Assembly (NCBI GenBank): GCA_963920705.1
Contig: OY987225.1
Location: 9,031,210 to 9,095,209 of the forward strand
Source of the DNA: Odiellus spinosus
Lineage: Eukaryota; Arthropoda; Arachnida; Opiliones; Phalangiidae
Length of the DNA: 64,000 bases
Direction: 5' to 3'
In this document: one piece after another, positions 40,133-56,100 of the stretch
Layout: the number at the start of each line of letters is the position of its first letter
Position numbering within the stretch: the stretch's first letter is position 1
The notes under the pieces: generated by a model
What the model saw: the letters and a program-made list of their open reading frames with translations, nothing else
What the model was told of the DNA's origin: nothing
The model's database searches: none
Program-made: the position numbers and the translations under genes

Positions 40133-43100
40133 GACCCAAAGCGAATAAAATGAGTGAGACTTCCGTTTAAGAATTTCGATTCCTATAATTTTCTTTTACG
40201 AGTTTTTTTTTTCAGTCTGAATTATAACGTTTTCTTATCTTTTCGAATTAATCTAAGTTTTGGAGTAGCGGGGAAATGAAAAATAAAGGAAAATTTCTGT
40301 TAAAATGATTGGCTAAAAATACAAGAGTAGATTCTTTCTAATCGATTGGAGAGTGCTTGAGAAATTTCCCCCTAAAACAGCTTTAAAACGAAAGATGTCT
40401 TTCTCGTTCCACGGGAAATCTATATAGCAAATTCACAGTTTAGAAACTTACTGCAAACGCGAAAAACCGAGCTTTTTCACCCCTCAAACACACTCAGAAA
40501 AATCGGCAAGTTAAAAATATCACTCCTTCCGAATACATCATTTAGCGATTACTTGGGGCGAGCTTTCGCTTGATGAAAATGGCAGGGGTAAAAACCTACA
40601 TTGGGTAATGCTCGCGCCTCACCGAGGGAACGTTTTTTTTTCGTCACTAGTAGCCGTTTCGGCGCGGGCATGTTTACATTGGAATAGCTAAATGGAGTAT
40701 TTGAAAGAGAAAGAACCACACTTATAACATTTTACGTAACTTACTGTCTTGTTTTCAAAGTTTTGGTTTGTCCTTTTAGGTTTTTCACGATCTTGTTTAT
40801 CTCTTTTGAATAATACAGTGTATTAACAATAAACTAAAAGCGCGTTCTGGAAATAGATAGGATTACTTTGAAACGAAATTAAACGTATATAGATAATAGA
40901 TTTTCGACTAAAATGGAATAAATACGAAGCTTATCCATCTCAAAGAAAACGCTATTTCATCGAATTAGAACCTTTTAAAATATACGTTCGATAAACATAG
41001 TTTACCTCGTTTTAATTCAGTCAATCGTATTCTATGGGATTATTGGTTTAGGCGGAACCTACGCAATAACAATTTAAAAAACAGTAGTTTCAAATATTCT
41101 ATATTGTACTCGATTTAATTAAATTCTACGTATTTCGTAAGCACAAAATTATAATTTATATGTCGTGGTAACAGTTTAAAATAGCCATAAACCGTTAGCG
41201 TTTGCGCAGTATTTTTTCATCCCCCTTCATTTTGGGAGGAAAGGAAAGTGGTGTATCACCTGGGGGCTGATATTGATTGGAAGCGCACGAACGTCAGAGG
41301 TAATTAAGGCGTCGCAAAAGGCGGAAAACACGGCGCTCTAGGCCCGGCAATCCTAACCATCGTTTCAATAGAAAAACGAACAGTCGGTGTGTCCATCTAC
41401 CCTACTTCCTCCAAGATTTTATGATAAGTGTGGGTTTGTTCGTGCAGGGAGATTGGCAGGGTGGATTCAAATAGCTCCAAATCTATTGGATCGTTTCACC
41501 CAAAAAGGAGGAGTCATCCTAAACGCGTGTTTGCCATCGGAGACTCTCAGGGAAACGTCCTATAGTTTATGAGAAAAAAAAACGAAAAGTTTCGGTATAA
41601 GAGACAATGAAAATATCAAGATAACTCACAACGGCTCTAATCTTCGTTCTTGAACGAACTGGTCTCTCCGTGTACCGCTTTCACTTTACTTAACGGGCTT
41701 TAAAATTATTTCTATCGGATACTGAACTAGTTTATTCTATCTGTCATCTTGGAATATTTACATTTAAGTTTCATCGAACTATGAGTCTTAGACATCTTCC
41801 CCGTTTTGGTAAGTTGAAATTTCTACGAAATAGTAGCTGTTATAAGAATTAAAAATATTGTAGCCTAGAATCAATCCTTTTGAGGGAAATTAATTTAACT
41901 CGTTCGAATATATATTCTCTTAAAAAGCACATATTTTTAGAATAATATAGATTTCTCGGATCTACGTATAAGACTAATGATAGTATTCAAACCCGATTTA
42001 TTATCAGGAAAATTCATTTACTAATAATATTTTTAAGCATTAACTTAATTTGTAATTTGCAGTTATGGATACGAAACCTGTACCGGAAACTCACATTACC
42101 ATGCATAATACTATGGTCGTTGATATAATTTATTTAAGCAAGAGTGACTTCGTACCCTCCCCTGACAGCAAGTATAACAGGAGAGATTTAGTTGTAAAAG
42201 AACTTGCAGTGGCTTCAATGAATCGTGATATGTGTGGTGCGCCATCTATCATTCACCACTCTTCATATAACGCCCCGTTTTCCCGATAGCCGAATTACCC
42301 TTTGCTAGTCGTGCTATAAACACCTACCCTCTTGGTCTATCCGGTATTACGTGGAACAGCGGATATCTATCATACTGGAATATCTCAAGCCTCTATTCGT
42401 CACCTACTTTTCGCAGCTTCGTCAATATCTATTCCCGTGGGGAGGAGAAGTGCGCGTTGGCAAGCCGAATTTTTGGCAAACCCACGTACGATCTCAATAG
42501 CATTAATTGTCCGAAAGCGGGTGAGAGCCATAAGAAATGCGATTTACACATATCGTTTTTGCACGTATCGTGTTCATCGAAATGCGCGAGCGCCGGTGCA
42601 ATATATTACGCCACTTTTTGGCGCGAAACCCCGAACTGTGGTTAGATGATTCTCTAACCTCTGAAGATGAATATCCATCATCAGATTCTTCAGAATCCGA
42701 TGATTTTGGGAGGTATTCCTAAAATCGTAAAGAAAAAGTGAAAAAACCATAGAAAATAACAATAATAATTCTTAATTAAACAATTCATAGTCTTATGTTA
42801 ATAATATAAGAATTATACGTTAAATAGGTGAAAAAACCTTTAATTTGTACGTTATTTCGTTAAATTTTGTGTGCTATCAGAAATTAAACACTCGAATTCT
42901 AACAATTTTGCGTTTTTATTCTTAAGCCTATTACCTTTAATTAAAAAAACGCTACCCTAATTGTTTATAGTCAAAATTTTAAATTCCTTCACCGTACTTT
43001 CAAAAGCTACTATTTTTAGAAAATTAGGCTTTTCCCTCAATTTTAAAAATGGAAAAAATCATTCTCTAGGCGTATATAGAAATTTTAGAAAGATTTTTTG

Positions 43101-43135
43101 TTCTTTTTTGGTGAATGCAAATGTATATATACATC
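40133..43135. other. no convincing gene
   Basis: AT-rich DNA with weak coding candidates only. A frame at 42065-42289 follows an acceptor-like TTTGCAG and starts MDTKPVPETHITM, but has no recognisable domain. Frames at 42332-42722 overlap each other. I cannot support any of these as genes. Confidence 0.35.
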
Positions 43136-43238
43136 AAGAATTATGTTCACTTCAGAGAAAACGACATGGTATGCAAATAGAAACTATATTTAAATAAAAT
43201 AAAATACCATGTCGTTTTCTCTGAAGTAAACATAATTC
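43136..43238. repeat. perfect-looking hairpin, about 33-bp arms
   Basis: GTTCACTTCAGAGAAAACG with ACATGGTA is mirrored by 'TACCATGTCGTTTTCTCTGA' with AGTAAACATAAT, separated by about 30 bp. It is probably a small palindromic element. Confidence 0.8.
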
Positions 43239-43271
43239 ATACTATATGCTCACCATGGTAAATAATAAGTT

Positions 43272-44845
<1,574 letters not shown>

Positions 44846-44849
44846 CTAG

Positions 44850-45899
44850 CCATCGAGCGGCCTCGAGGCACCGCTCAAGATCGAGCCGTAGGCCTGCCTC
44901 GAGGTCGTCGGCGACGGCGACAGAATCAAAGGATGCGCGAAGCCCATTGCTCGTTGCCGAAAAAATTATTCCGTTTTATTAAAAAAATAAATTTTCAATC
45001 AATTTATCATTAACTATTTTTTTCGAATTTTGCTTCAATCGAGTCAATTTAGTAACTGATATATTTTGATTAACATTAGTTTATAGCGAGTAATAAGGTG
45101 ATATAAGGTCGATTTTAATATAATATAAATTCAAACAGCTAATTTAACAAAATATTTTAAAGTTTAAAAAGCTTACTTCTTCCTCTTTCAGATAAATTCA
45201 GCTTTAATTTTTATAACCGATGAATTACTTAAAGGGAGGGTGAAGAGCATTTTTGTGAGACTTTCCTCGGATTTATATTTTCCTTGAACAGGGCTCCCAG
45301 AGTACCTATAATGTCTATAAATACCTATAATTCCCAGTTGGTCCTATAATAACCTAGAATTCTTATATTTAAAATATAAATATCTATATTTTTGTTGCGT
45401 TGGTTAAATTGCTCTGAGAAAGAAGAAAACAGAAAAACTTAGCCAGACAAAAACCCTTTCGTTCAGTTCCTATGGAAAAGTTCAGGTTGCACCACGAGTA
45501 TAAATCATCCCTAGCGGCAAAAAAAGGGGGGGACCCGGGTAGAGAAAAGAGAGCAATTTGAGTTTTTTTTAAAGGGTAGTCAGAGACTCCGAGATAGTTC
45601 AAAGAATGGGGCGAACGAAGGCGTGGAAAAGAAAGCCAGGTCGGAAAATTTCGAAATACCCTACCAAAGGGCTAACATCCCTAATAAAGTTAAAACAATT
45701 AAATATTAATGTCGAAATAAAAGGCCAATGACCGTGAAATCGTGCAAGAGATTCATATTCTGAATAAAACTAAATGGAAAGAAACGTTATCTGATCTATC
45801 ACGAGATTCCGCCTCAACGTTGAGCAATGTGGAGAATTTTTGAAAGAACCTTGGAGCAATTCATTCAAATGAGAGAGCAATCAGGCTTTCACTCTGGTC
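44850..45899. other. no gene seen
   Basis: A GC-rich patch at 44850-44950 with 'GCCTCGAGGCA'-type palindromes is followed by AT-rich DNA. Repeated CCTATAAT motifs occur at 45300-45390. No gene is supported. Confidence 0.4.
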
Positions 45900-46400
45900 A
45901 AGATAAGTACAATTCAAATGCTAATATAAGAATAATTTGCGAAGATAACACGTGATTAAAAAATAAATACTAGATTTATTTATAAAAATAAGACAGTTTC
46001 GAACCGTGGTTTGTTATTCAATCTGATATATTCTAAATTTTGAAAAAAAACTTATAAACATTGTTTTATAAGAAAAGATTTTACGAGTATTCCATAAGTT
46101 AAGCAAGGTTCAATATTTAAATTGCGATAAAAATTTGAATAAAAATAGTTTATATAATTTTAATATATTTCACTATTATTAAAGTCTATTTCGGGTTTAT
46201 TGGAATCGCATTCCATTAGGTGCATGCGTGTTGCATAATTCAAATTTAAATTTTTAATATCCTGGCAATGTTCTTTATTTGTATACTCTTATTTCCTTTC
46301 ACTTTTACCTATATAAAATTTTCCGCATTTACAACACCGATTATATCTAAATTATTTTTACAATGTGTATGGTTTCGATTATTATCCCATTACACCAGCT
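45900..46400 (-). pseudogene. Penelope-like element remnant (GIY-YIG end)
   Basis: Read on the minus strand, the block contains 'YNRCCKCGKFYIGKSERK', the GIY-YIG endonuclease start of Penelope-like retroelements. Downstream in other frames come KEHCQDI and MHLMECDSNKPE, like the end of that domain. Many stops and frame changes are present. A related copy in opposite orientation lies at 59110-59600, so the two remnants flank the transposon cluster as inverted repeats. Confidence 0.55.
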
Positions 46401-46595
46401 ATTTTTAAAGATTTTTAATTTATAATTTTAATATTAGGGTCAGTCCCCCTATTATCGGACGCCCCTATTATCGGACAGTTTTATTTTTTATTTTTTTATA
46501 ATATTTTTCTATTAAATAAAACCCACAAAAGTTACATTTTTTGAAAGACCGTAATGCCATCTACGTATTAGATTAATTTTAAGAGACGCGACGCC

Positions 46596-49381
46596 ATGGA
46601 TGACGAGGAATGCGTCACCGAACCAGGTATGCTCATTTTTGGTTTGTTTGAAAATTAAGAAGGGGTGGAAATTGCTTTCCCCCAAAATTTGAAAACATGT
46701 TTTGAAGTTTTTAAGCGGAAGCCAATTAAATATTTTTGGTATCGCTAGAAAGCCTGAATCTTTATCTATACATTTCTACCTTAAGCCTTGGCTAAAACTT
46801 TGTTATTGCGAAAACTTCAGTAGATATATTTTAAGACTTGAAACCCTATTATCGGACACGTTGTTTATAGTTTTTGGGCTCGCTGTCCGTCCGAGATTAA
46901 GAAATTTTATAGCCCTACGTTTAGTATCAAAGTAGTTATAGCAGTTTTCCGATTTTAGTAAGAGTACATCAGAGCTTTTAAAGATGTTTTCGAGTAAAAT
47001 AGCAAACTAAAAATTAATGTACGAGTCTGGAAGTTTCATGTTTATATTCATTAATAAAAATAGCCCAGAAGCGCCGCCGCTTGCTGTGGAATGAGGATAA
47101 CATGCAAAAAGCAGTGACTGATGTTCAGAATGGAACTAGAAGTGTAAGAGCTGCTTCAAAACTATACAAAGTTCCTCGTCAAACACTACACGACAAAGCG
47201 ACTTTGAAAACCCCACTTAAAATTAAACCTGGTAAGAAAACCATTTTATCTTACGAAGAAGAACGAAAACTGTGCGAGTGGGCCAAAAAAATGACTTTAA
47301 TCGGATACGGCCAAACCAAAGCTCAGATAGCCAGCAAAATTAAGGAACTTTTGAATAAATCGAAAAGGAAAAATCCATTTAAAGATGGAGTTCCTGGCAA
47401 GCATTGGTGGCAGGGATTTCTTAAAAGGCATCCTGATGTAAAATTAAAAACCCCCGAACCACTCCAAATTGCAAGGGCACAATCCTGTACCAGCGAAAAG
47501 ATGGATGAATGGTTTACAAAATATCAGCGATTTATAATAAACATGAACATGATGGAAGGAGCCGCAAATCGTGTATGGAATGCCGATGAAACTGGTTTTA
47601 CATTGTGCCCTAAAACCGGAAAGGTTTTAGCCGAAAAGACCCACAGAAACGTCTTGCAAATAACAGGAAATAATAAAACCCAAATCACAACGTTATGCGC
47701 GGCTTCCGCTTCTGGTGCCGTAATTCCACCCTTTCACGTTTTTAGTGGAATTCGACTTCCATTTAATCCACTCGAAGGGGGTGTAGATGGGTCTCGCTTT
47801 GCCTTATCCAAGAATGGATGGATGACCACAGAAATATTCCACGGGTGGATTGTGAACCATTTTACTAAGTCAATTCCACCCGAACGACCAGTTGTGCTCG
47901 TTCTAGATGGCCATTCTAGTCACCTTAGTTTGGATACGAGCGATTTCTGTCGAGAAAACTCTATCGAAATATATTGCCTTCCCCCACACGCTTCTCACAT
48001 AACTCAACCTCTGGACGTCTCATTTTTCAAAAGCATCAAGACCAATTGGAAGGCGGTTGTGCAAGAATTTTTAACCAATAATCCTGGGGAAATTCCAACA
48101 ACCAAGAATTTTGCGAGGATTTTTAAACAGTGTTGGCATAGGTCTACCAACTCTCAAGTTATTATGAATGGGTTTAGAGCCTCGGGTGTGTATCCGGTAA
48201 ACCGAAAGGCCATAGACGAAACGAAGCTCCAAGCGTCTCTTGTTTTCGCCAAAAAAGCACCAAATCCAGAAACTCATCACCCCCTGGCAGAACGCAATCT
48301 GAGAGGTCAAGAAATGCCAGAATCAAATCCGATGAATTCGTCCGAAGTACCGAACACTCTCAGAATCTTGAAAGCGATGGAGGCGATGTTAGGATCGAAG
48401 AAAGTTTCCGAATTCCAAACGATGCTCGAGGAACAATATGATATCGCTGAACCGTTGTACGATTCGTGGAGAATATTAAAGATGGCCATCTCGCGTAATG
48501 AGATATATGGAGCCAACAATGAAGTCGCTTCAATAAATTCCGGAACAGGAGTTTCAGTTCATTCGATGCCGATCAATGAAAAAGACATTAATGTCGGTGC
48601 TTCTACTTCAAATAGAGGATCTAATGAAGAGAACTCTAACTCGCTTGAGCCTGCTCTGTGCGAAAATAGTAAACTTTCTGAGATACAAAATGGCCAAAAA
48701 CAGTCAATTGCCATGGAACTTCCAGCTGGTGTTCTTTTCGATATTTACGAGGAAGATTTTAGTAGTTCATCGAGCGACACGATAATTTATGAAGAGCAAT
48801 CAATTAGAAATACTTCAACGGATCTGATAAGACAACCAGGCACTTCTTCCTTTAGTGTTGCAAACGCTACACCTCAAGCCAGTTTGCAAGATTTACTAGT
48901 TTACCCAGAAGTACCCGCTTCTAATTCTGTTTCAAGTGCCGTCACCTCAAATGAAATTCAAAATCCTATTCTCTTTGAAGGAATTCTGAATATTCCCCAA
49001 AGAAAAACCCCACCCACAAAGACCAAAAAATCCAAAGCCGCCATGCCCCAGCACCTTACGAGCGAAGAGTGCGTTTCGTTTCTTCGGAAGAAGAAGGCTG
49101 AAAAAGAAAAACTTCAGAGAGAAGCGGAAGAAAGAAAACTTCTGCGTGAGAAGAAGAGGCAGGAGCGTTTGGCTAAATTAGCTCAAAAAGAAGCGGACAC
49201 TAAAAATAAAATACCAAGAGGTTTACGGTGCAAGCTGTGCACCAACTTGTACAGCAAGCGAAAGAAAAATGAAACTTGGTACAAATGTGAAGTTTGTGCA
49301 AAATATGTTTGCCAAAAATGCTCCAATGTAACGGGTGATATTTTTTTTTATATGTGTTTAACATGTGATAGGCCTACCTAA
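46596..49381 (+). CDS. pogo-superfamily transposase with one intron
   Basis: This enzyme cuts and pastes the surrounding element. Exon 1 is 46596-46626 (ATGGATGACGAGGAATGCG...) ending at donor G|GTATGC. Exon 2 is 47064-49381 after acceptor AAAAATAG, joined in phase through 'QKRRRLLWNEDNM', giving about 782 residues. If unspliced, translation could start at the ATG at 47102. Domains are a psq-type helix-turn-helix (VRAASKLYKVPRQTL), a CENP-B-type DNA-binding region, and a DDE_1 core with 'WNADETGF', 'VLVLDGHSSHLS' and 'ITQPLDVSFFKS'; the last two Asp are 35 residues apart. A Ser-rich acidic linker, a charged coiled coil (EKEKLQREAEERKL) and a C-terminal Cys-rich zinc finger (CKLC, CEVC, CQKC, CLTC) follow. 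No break is visible. Confidence 0.92.
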
Positions 49382-49584
49382 GCCGTTTTTATATAAAAGT
49401 TCCTAAAGTTCTTTAATAAACTTCTAAAAAAATAAAGTTAATTTTATTGAGTTTTTAATCTTTAAAATAAGCCTAAAACATGGGATCCGGTTGGTAATTT
49501 ACCATCCCTTCAAAAAAGCGTGACTGAAACGAATGTTTGGTATCGCAATTTTTGGGAAATTGTAACCATTTTTGAACACGTGTA

Positions 49585-49800
49585 TATCTGTCCGAATTTA
49601 AGGGACCTTTGTCCGGTTACAATACAGGGTGTCCGATTCTAAAGTCCCTTTGTCCGGTTCTTAACTCCTACCGTCCGATTCTAAAGTCCCTTTGTCCGGT
49701 TCTTAACTCCTACTGTCCGATTCAAGGGTAGCGTGTCCGATAAGTGGACCAGGTGTGTCCGATTCATCATCCAAACGTCCGATAATAGGGTATCTTACTA
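49585..49800. repeat. subterminal GTCCGATT/GTCCGGTT repeats of the pogo element
   Basis: Eight or more copies of TGTCCG(A/G)(T/A)T-like words, including a 38-40-bp direct duplication (CCGATTCTAAAGTCCCTTTG ...), lie just inside the right inverted repeat. They share the GTCCGATAA word of the terminus and are absent from flanking DNA. Confidence 0.75.
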
Positions 49801-50129
49801 GTCAATTTAATTCTTAATTTATGACTACGTTTTAGGTTTTTTTCGTGTTTTTTTCTATACTATCAGGAGTAAAAAGTTTCAAATTACATACTTATCAGTC
49901 TTGCAAAGGCTCTTTGCCATTTGGCTGCTGTTAAAAGCTATTTTTTCATAATGTGTCCGATAATAGGGGGACTGACCCTATACAGGGTGGAACAGATAAC
50001 AAAACTCAATAGCTTTTATGGGAAAAATTTTCAATGGGATTTTAACGTTGAAAATTAAAATTAGAAATTTCATCAAAATAGACCATTTCGGCGGAAAATT
50101 AAAATCAGCTTAAACAACGCTAATTTGAA

Positions 50130-53100
50130 ATTATTTTCAAAAATCGACAAAAATAACCCAAAAAATGCCAAATTGGATAATTACTTTTAAAATCGATAAA
50201 AATAGGCCAAATTGGATAATTACTTTTAAAATCGATTAAAATAGGCCAAATCGGAAAAATCCTTTTAAAATCGATAAAAATAGGCCAAATTGGATAAATC
50301 CTTTCAAATCGGTAAAAATTGGCCAAATCGGATAATTCCTTTTAAAATCGGTAAAAATAGGCCAAATCGGATAAATCCTTTTAAAATTGATAAAAATAGG
50401 CCAAATTGGATAAATCCTTTTAAAATCGGTAAAAATAGGCCAAATCGGATAAATCCTTTTAAAATCGATAAAAATAGGCCAAATTGGATAAATCCTTTTA
50501 AAATCGGTAAAAATAGGCCTAATTGGATAAATCCTTTCAAATCGGTAAAAATAGGCCAAATCGGATAATTCCTTTTAAAATCGGTAAAAATAGGCCAAAT
50601 TGGATAAATCCTTTTAAAATCGGTAAAAATAGGCCAAATCGGATAAATCCTTTTAAAATCGATAAAAATAGGCCAAATCGGATAATTCCTTTTAAAATCG
50701 GTAAAAATAGGCCAAATCGGATAAATCCTTTTAAAATCGATAAAAATAGGCCAAATCGGAAAAATCCTTTAAAATCCATAAAAATAGGCCAAATTGGATA
50801 AATCCTTTCAAATCGATAAAAATAGGCCAAATCGGATAATTCCTTTTAAAATCGGTAAAAATAGGCCAAATCGGATAAATTCTTTTAAAATCGGTAAAAA
50901 TAGGCCAAATCGGATAATTCCTTTTAAAATCGGTAAAAATAGGCCAAATCGGATAAAACCTTTTGAAATCGATAAAAATGGGCCAAATCGGATAAATCCT
51001 TTTAAAATCGGTAAAAATAGGCCAAATCGGATAATTCCTTTTAAAATCGGCAAAAATAGGCCAAATCGGATAAATCCTTTTAAAATCGATAAAAATAGGC
51101 CAAATTGGATAAATCCTTTTAAAATCGGTAAAAATAGGCCTAATTGGATAAATCCTTTCAAATCGGTAAAAATAGGCCAAATCGGATAATTCCTTTTAAA
51201 ATCGGTAAAAATAGGCCAAATTGGATAAATCCTTTTAAAATCGATAAAAATAGGCCAAATCAGATAAATCCTTTTAAAATCGATAAAAATAGGCCAAATC
51301 GGATAATTCCTTTTAAAATCGGTAAAAATATGCCAAATCGGATAAATCCTTTTAAAATCGATAAAAATAGGCCAAATCGGAAAAATCCTTTAAAATCGAC
51401 AAAAATAGGCCAAATTGGATAAATCCTTTCAAATCGATAAAAATAGGCCAAATCGGATAATTCCTTTTAAAATCGGTAAAAATAGGCCAAATCGGATAAA
51501 TTCTTTTAAAATCGGTAAAAATACGCCAAATCGGATAATTCCTTTTAAAATCGATAAAAATAGGCCAAATCGGATAAAACCTTTTGAAATCGATAAAAAT
51601 GGGCCAAATCGGATAAATCCTTTTAAAATCGGTAAAAATAGGCCAAATCGGATAATTCCTTTTAAAATCGGCAAAAATAGGCCAAATCGGATAAATCCTT
51701 TTAAAATCGATAAAAATAGCCCAAATTGGATAAAACCTTTTGAAATCGATAAAGATGGGCCAAATTGGATAAATAATTTTGAAATCGATAAAAATGGGCC
51801 AAATTGGATAAATAATTTTGAAATCGATAAAAATAGGGCAAATTGGATAAATAATTTTGAAATCGATAAAAATAGGCCTAATTGGATAAATCCTTTCAAA
51901 TCGGTAAAAATAGGCCAAATCGGATAATTCCTTTTAAAATCGGTAAAAATAGGCCAAATTGGATAAATCCTTTTAAAATCGGTAAAAATAGGCCAAATCG
52001 GATAATTCCTTTTAAAATCGGTAAAAATAGGCCAAATCGGATAAATCCTTTTAAAATCGGTAAAAATAGGCCAAATCGGATAATTCCTTTTAAAATCGGT
52101 AAAAATAGGCCAAATCGGATAAAACCTTTTGAAATCGATAAAAATGGGCCAAATCGGATAAATCCTTTTAAAATCGGTAAAAATAGGCCAAATCGGATAA
52201 TTCCTTTTAAAATCGGCAAAAATAGGCCAAATCGGATAAATCCTTTTAAAATCGATAAAAATAGGCCAAATTGGATAAATCCTTTTAAAATCGGTAAAAA
52301 TATGCCTAATTGGATAAATCCTTTCAAATCGGTAAAAATAGGCCAAATCGGATAATTCCTTTTAAAATCGGTAAAAATAGGCCAAATTGGATAAATCCTT
52401 TTAAAATCGATAAAAATAGGCCAAATCGGATAAATCCTTTTAAAATCGATAAAAATAGGCCAAATCGGATAATTCCTTTTAAAATCGGTAAAAATATGCC
52501 AAATCGGATAAATCCTTTTAAAATCGATAAAAATAGGCCAAATCGGAAAAATCCTTTAAAATCGATAAAAATAGGCCAAATTGGATAAATCCTTTCAAAT
52601 CGATAAAAATAGGCCAAATCGGATAATTCCTTTTAAAATCGGTAAAAATAGGCCAAATCGGATAAATTCTTTTAAAATCGGTAAAAATACGCCAAATCGG
52701 ATAATTCCTTTTAAAATCGATAAAAATAGGCCAAATCGGATAAAACCTTTTGAAATCGATAAAAATGGGCCAAATCGGATAAATCCTTTTAAAATCGGTA
52801 AAAATAGGCCAAATCGGATAATTCCTTTTAAAATCGGCAAAAATAGGCCAAATCGGATAAATCCTTTTAAAATCGATAAAAATAGCCCAAATTGGATAAA
52901 ACCTTTTGAAATCGATAAAGATGGGCCAAATTGGATAAATAATTTTGAAATCGATAAAAATGGGCCAAATTGGATAAATAATTTTGAAATCGATAAAAAT
53001 AGGGCAAATTGGTTAAATAATTTTGAAATCGATAAAAATAGGCCTAATTGGATAAATCCTTTCAAATCGGTAAAAATAGGCCAAATCGGATAATTCCTTT

Positions 53101-56100
53101 TAAAATCGGTAAAAATAGGCCAAATTGGATAAATCCTTTTAAAATCGGTAAAAATAGGCCAAATCGGATAAATCCTTTTAAAATCGATAAAAATAGGCCA
53201 AATCGGATAATTCCTTTTAAAATCGGTAAAAATAGGCCAAATCGGATAAATCCTTTTAAAATCGGTAAAAATAGGCCAAATCGGATAATTCCTTTTAAAA
53301 TCGGTAAAAATAGGCCAAATCGGATAAAACCTTTTGAAATCGATAAAAATGGGCCAAATCGGATAAATCCTTTTAAAATCGGTAAAAATAGGCCAAATCG
53401 GATAATTCCTTTTAAAATCGGCAAAAATAGGCCAAATCGGATAAATCCTTTTAAAATCGATAAAAATAGGCCAAATTGGATAAATCCTTTTAAAATCGGT
53501 AAAAATATGCCTAATTGGATAAATCCTTTCAAATCGGTAAAAATAGGCCAAATCGGATAATTCCTTTTAAAATCGGTAAAAATAGGCCAAATTGGATAAA
53601 TCCTTTTAAAATCGGTAAAAATAGGCCAAATCGGATAAATCCTTTTAAAATCGATAAAAATAGGCCAAATCGGATAATTCCTTTTAAAATCGGTAAAAAT
53701 AGGCCAAATCGGATAAATCCTTTTAAAATCGATAAAAATAGGCCAAATCGGAAAAATCCTTTAAAATCGATAAAAATAGGCCAAATTGGATAAATCCTTT
53801 CAAATCGATAAAAATAGGCCAAATCGGATAATTCCTTTTAAAATCGGTAAAAATAGGCCAAATCGGATAAATTCTTTTAAAATCGGTAAAAATACGCCAA
53901 ATCGGATAATTCCTTTTAAAATCGGTAAAAATAGGCCAAATCGGATAAAACCTTTTGAAATCGATAAAAATGGGCCAAATCGGATAAATCCTTTTAAAAT
54001 CGGTAAAAATAGGCCAAATCGGATAATTCCTTTTAAAATCGGCAAAAATAGGCCAAATCGGATAAATCCTTTTAAAATCGATAAAAATAGCCCAAATTGG
54101 ATAAAACCTTTTGAAATCGATAAAGATGGGCCAAATTGGATAAATAATTTTGAAATCGATAAAAATGGGCCAAATTGGATAAATAATTTTGAAATCGGTA
54201 AAAATAGGGCAAATTGGATAAATAATTTTGAAATCGATAAAAATAGGCCTAATTGGATAAATCCTTTCAAATCGGTAAAAATAGGCCAAATCGGATAATT
54301 CCTTTTAAAATCGGTAAAAATAGGCCAAATTGGATAAATCCTTTTAAAATCGGTAAAAATAGGCCAAATCGGATAAATCCTTTTAAAATCGATAAAAATA
54401 GGCCAAATCGGATAAAACCTTTTGAAATCGATAAAAATGGGCCAAATCGGATAAATCCTTTTAAAATCGGTAAAAATAGGCCAAATCGGATAATTCCTTT
54501 TAAAATCGGAAAAAATAGGCCAAATCGGATAAATCCTTTTAAAATCGATAAAAATAGGCCAAATTGGATAAATCCTTTTAAAATCGGTAAAAATAGGCCA
54601 AATCGGATAATTCCTTTTAAAATCGGTAAAAATAGGCCAAATCGGATAAAACCTTTTAAAATCGGTAAAAATAGGCCAAATCGGATAAAACCTTTTAAAA
54701 TCGATAAAAATAGGCCAAATCGGATAATTCCTTTTAAAATCGGTAAAAATAGGCCAAATCGGATAAATCCTTTTAAAATCGATAAAAATAGGCCAAATCG
54801 GATAATTCCTTTTAAAATCGGTAAAAATAGGCCAAATCGGATAAATCCTTTTAAAATCGATAAAAATAGGCCAAATCGGAAAAATCCTTTCAAATCGATA
54901 AAAATAGGCCAAATCGGATAATTCCTTTTAAAATCGGTAAAAATAGGCCAAATCGGATAAATTCTTTTAAAATCGGTAAAAATACGCCAAATCGGATAAT
55001 TCCTTTTAAAATCGGTAAAAATAGGCCAAATCGGATAAAACCTTTTGAAATCGATAAAAATGGGCCAAATCGGATAAATCCTTTTAAAATCGGTAAAAAT
55101 AGGCCAAATCGGATAATTCCTTTTAAAATCGGCAAAAATAGGCCAAATCGGATAAATCCTTTTAAAATCGATAAAAATAGCCCAAATTGGATAAAACCTT
55201 TTGAAATCGATAAAGATGGGCCAAATTGGATAAATAATTTTGAAATCGATAAAAATGGGCCAAATTGGATAAATAATTTTGAAATCGATAAAAATAGGGC
55301 AAATTGGATAAATAATTTTGAAATCGATAAAAATAGGCCTAATTGGATAAATCCTTTCAAATCGGTAAAAATAGGCCAAATCGGATAATTCCTTTTAAAA
55401 TCGGTAAAAATAGGCCAAATTGGATAAATCCTTTTAAAATCGGTAAAAATAGGCCAAATCGGATAAATCCTTTTAAAATCGATAAAAATAGGCCAAATCG
55501 GATAATTCCTTTTAAAATCGGTAAAAATAGGCCAAATCGGATAAATCCTTTTAAAATCGATAAAAATAGGCCAAGTCGGAAAAATCCTTTAAAATCCATA
55601 AAAATAGGCCAAATTGGATAAATCCTTTCAAATCGATAAAAATAGGCCAAATCGGATAATTCCTTTTAAAATCGGTAAAAATAGGCCAAATCGGATAAAT
55701 TCTTTTAAAATCGGTAAAAATAGGCCAAATCGGATAATTCCTTTTAAAATCGGTAAAAATAGGCCAAATCGGATAAAACCTTTTGAAATCGATAAAAATG
55801 GGCCAAATCGGATAAATCCTTTTAAAATCGGTAAAAATAGGCCAAATCGGATAATTCCTTTTAAAATCGGCAAAAATAGGCCAAATCGGATAAATCCTTT
55901 TAAAATCGATAAAAATAGGCCAAATTGGATAAATCCTTTTAAAATCGGTAAAAATAGGCCTAATTGGATAAATCCTTTCAAATCGGTAAAAATAGGCCAA
56001 ATCGGATAATTCCTTTTAAAATCGGTAAAAATAGGCCAAATTGGATAAATCCTTTTAAAATCGGTAAAAATAGGCCAAATCGGATAAATCCTTTTAAAAT

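Larger units (their letters stand above)
46437..49978 (+). mobile_element. complete pogo-type DNA transposon, 3542 bp
   Basis: The ends are perfect 24-bp inverted repeats starting GGGTCAGTCCCCCTATTATC, flanked by TA on both sides (46435-46436 and 49979-49980). Internally there is one long transposase gene with an intron. The right end holds a cluster of GTCCGATTCTAAAGTCCC and GTCCGGTTCTTAACTCC repeats (49585-49800) that resemble the GTCCGATAATAGGG terminus and may be extra transposase-binding sites. Perfect ends and an intact gene suggest recent activity. Confidence 0.92.

Noticed and set aside
42065-42289. Frame after an acceptor-like TTTGCAG
   Set aside because: Coding character is weak, no partner exon was found and no family is recognised, so it is not listed as a gene.
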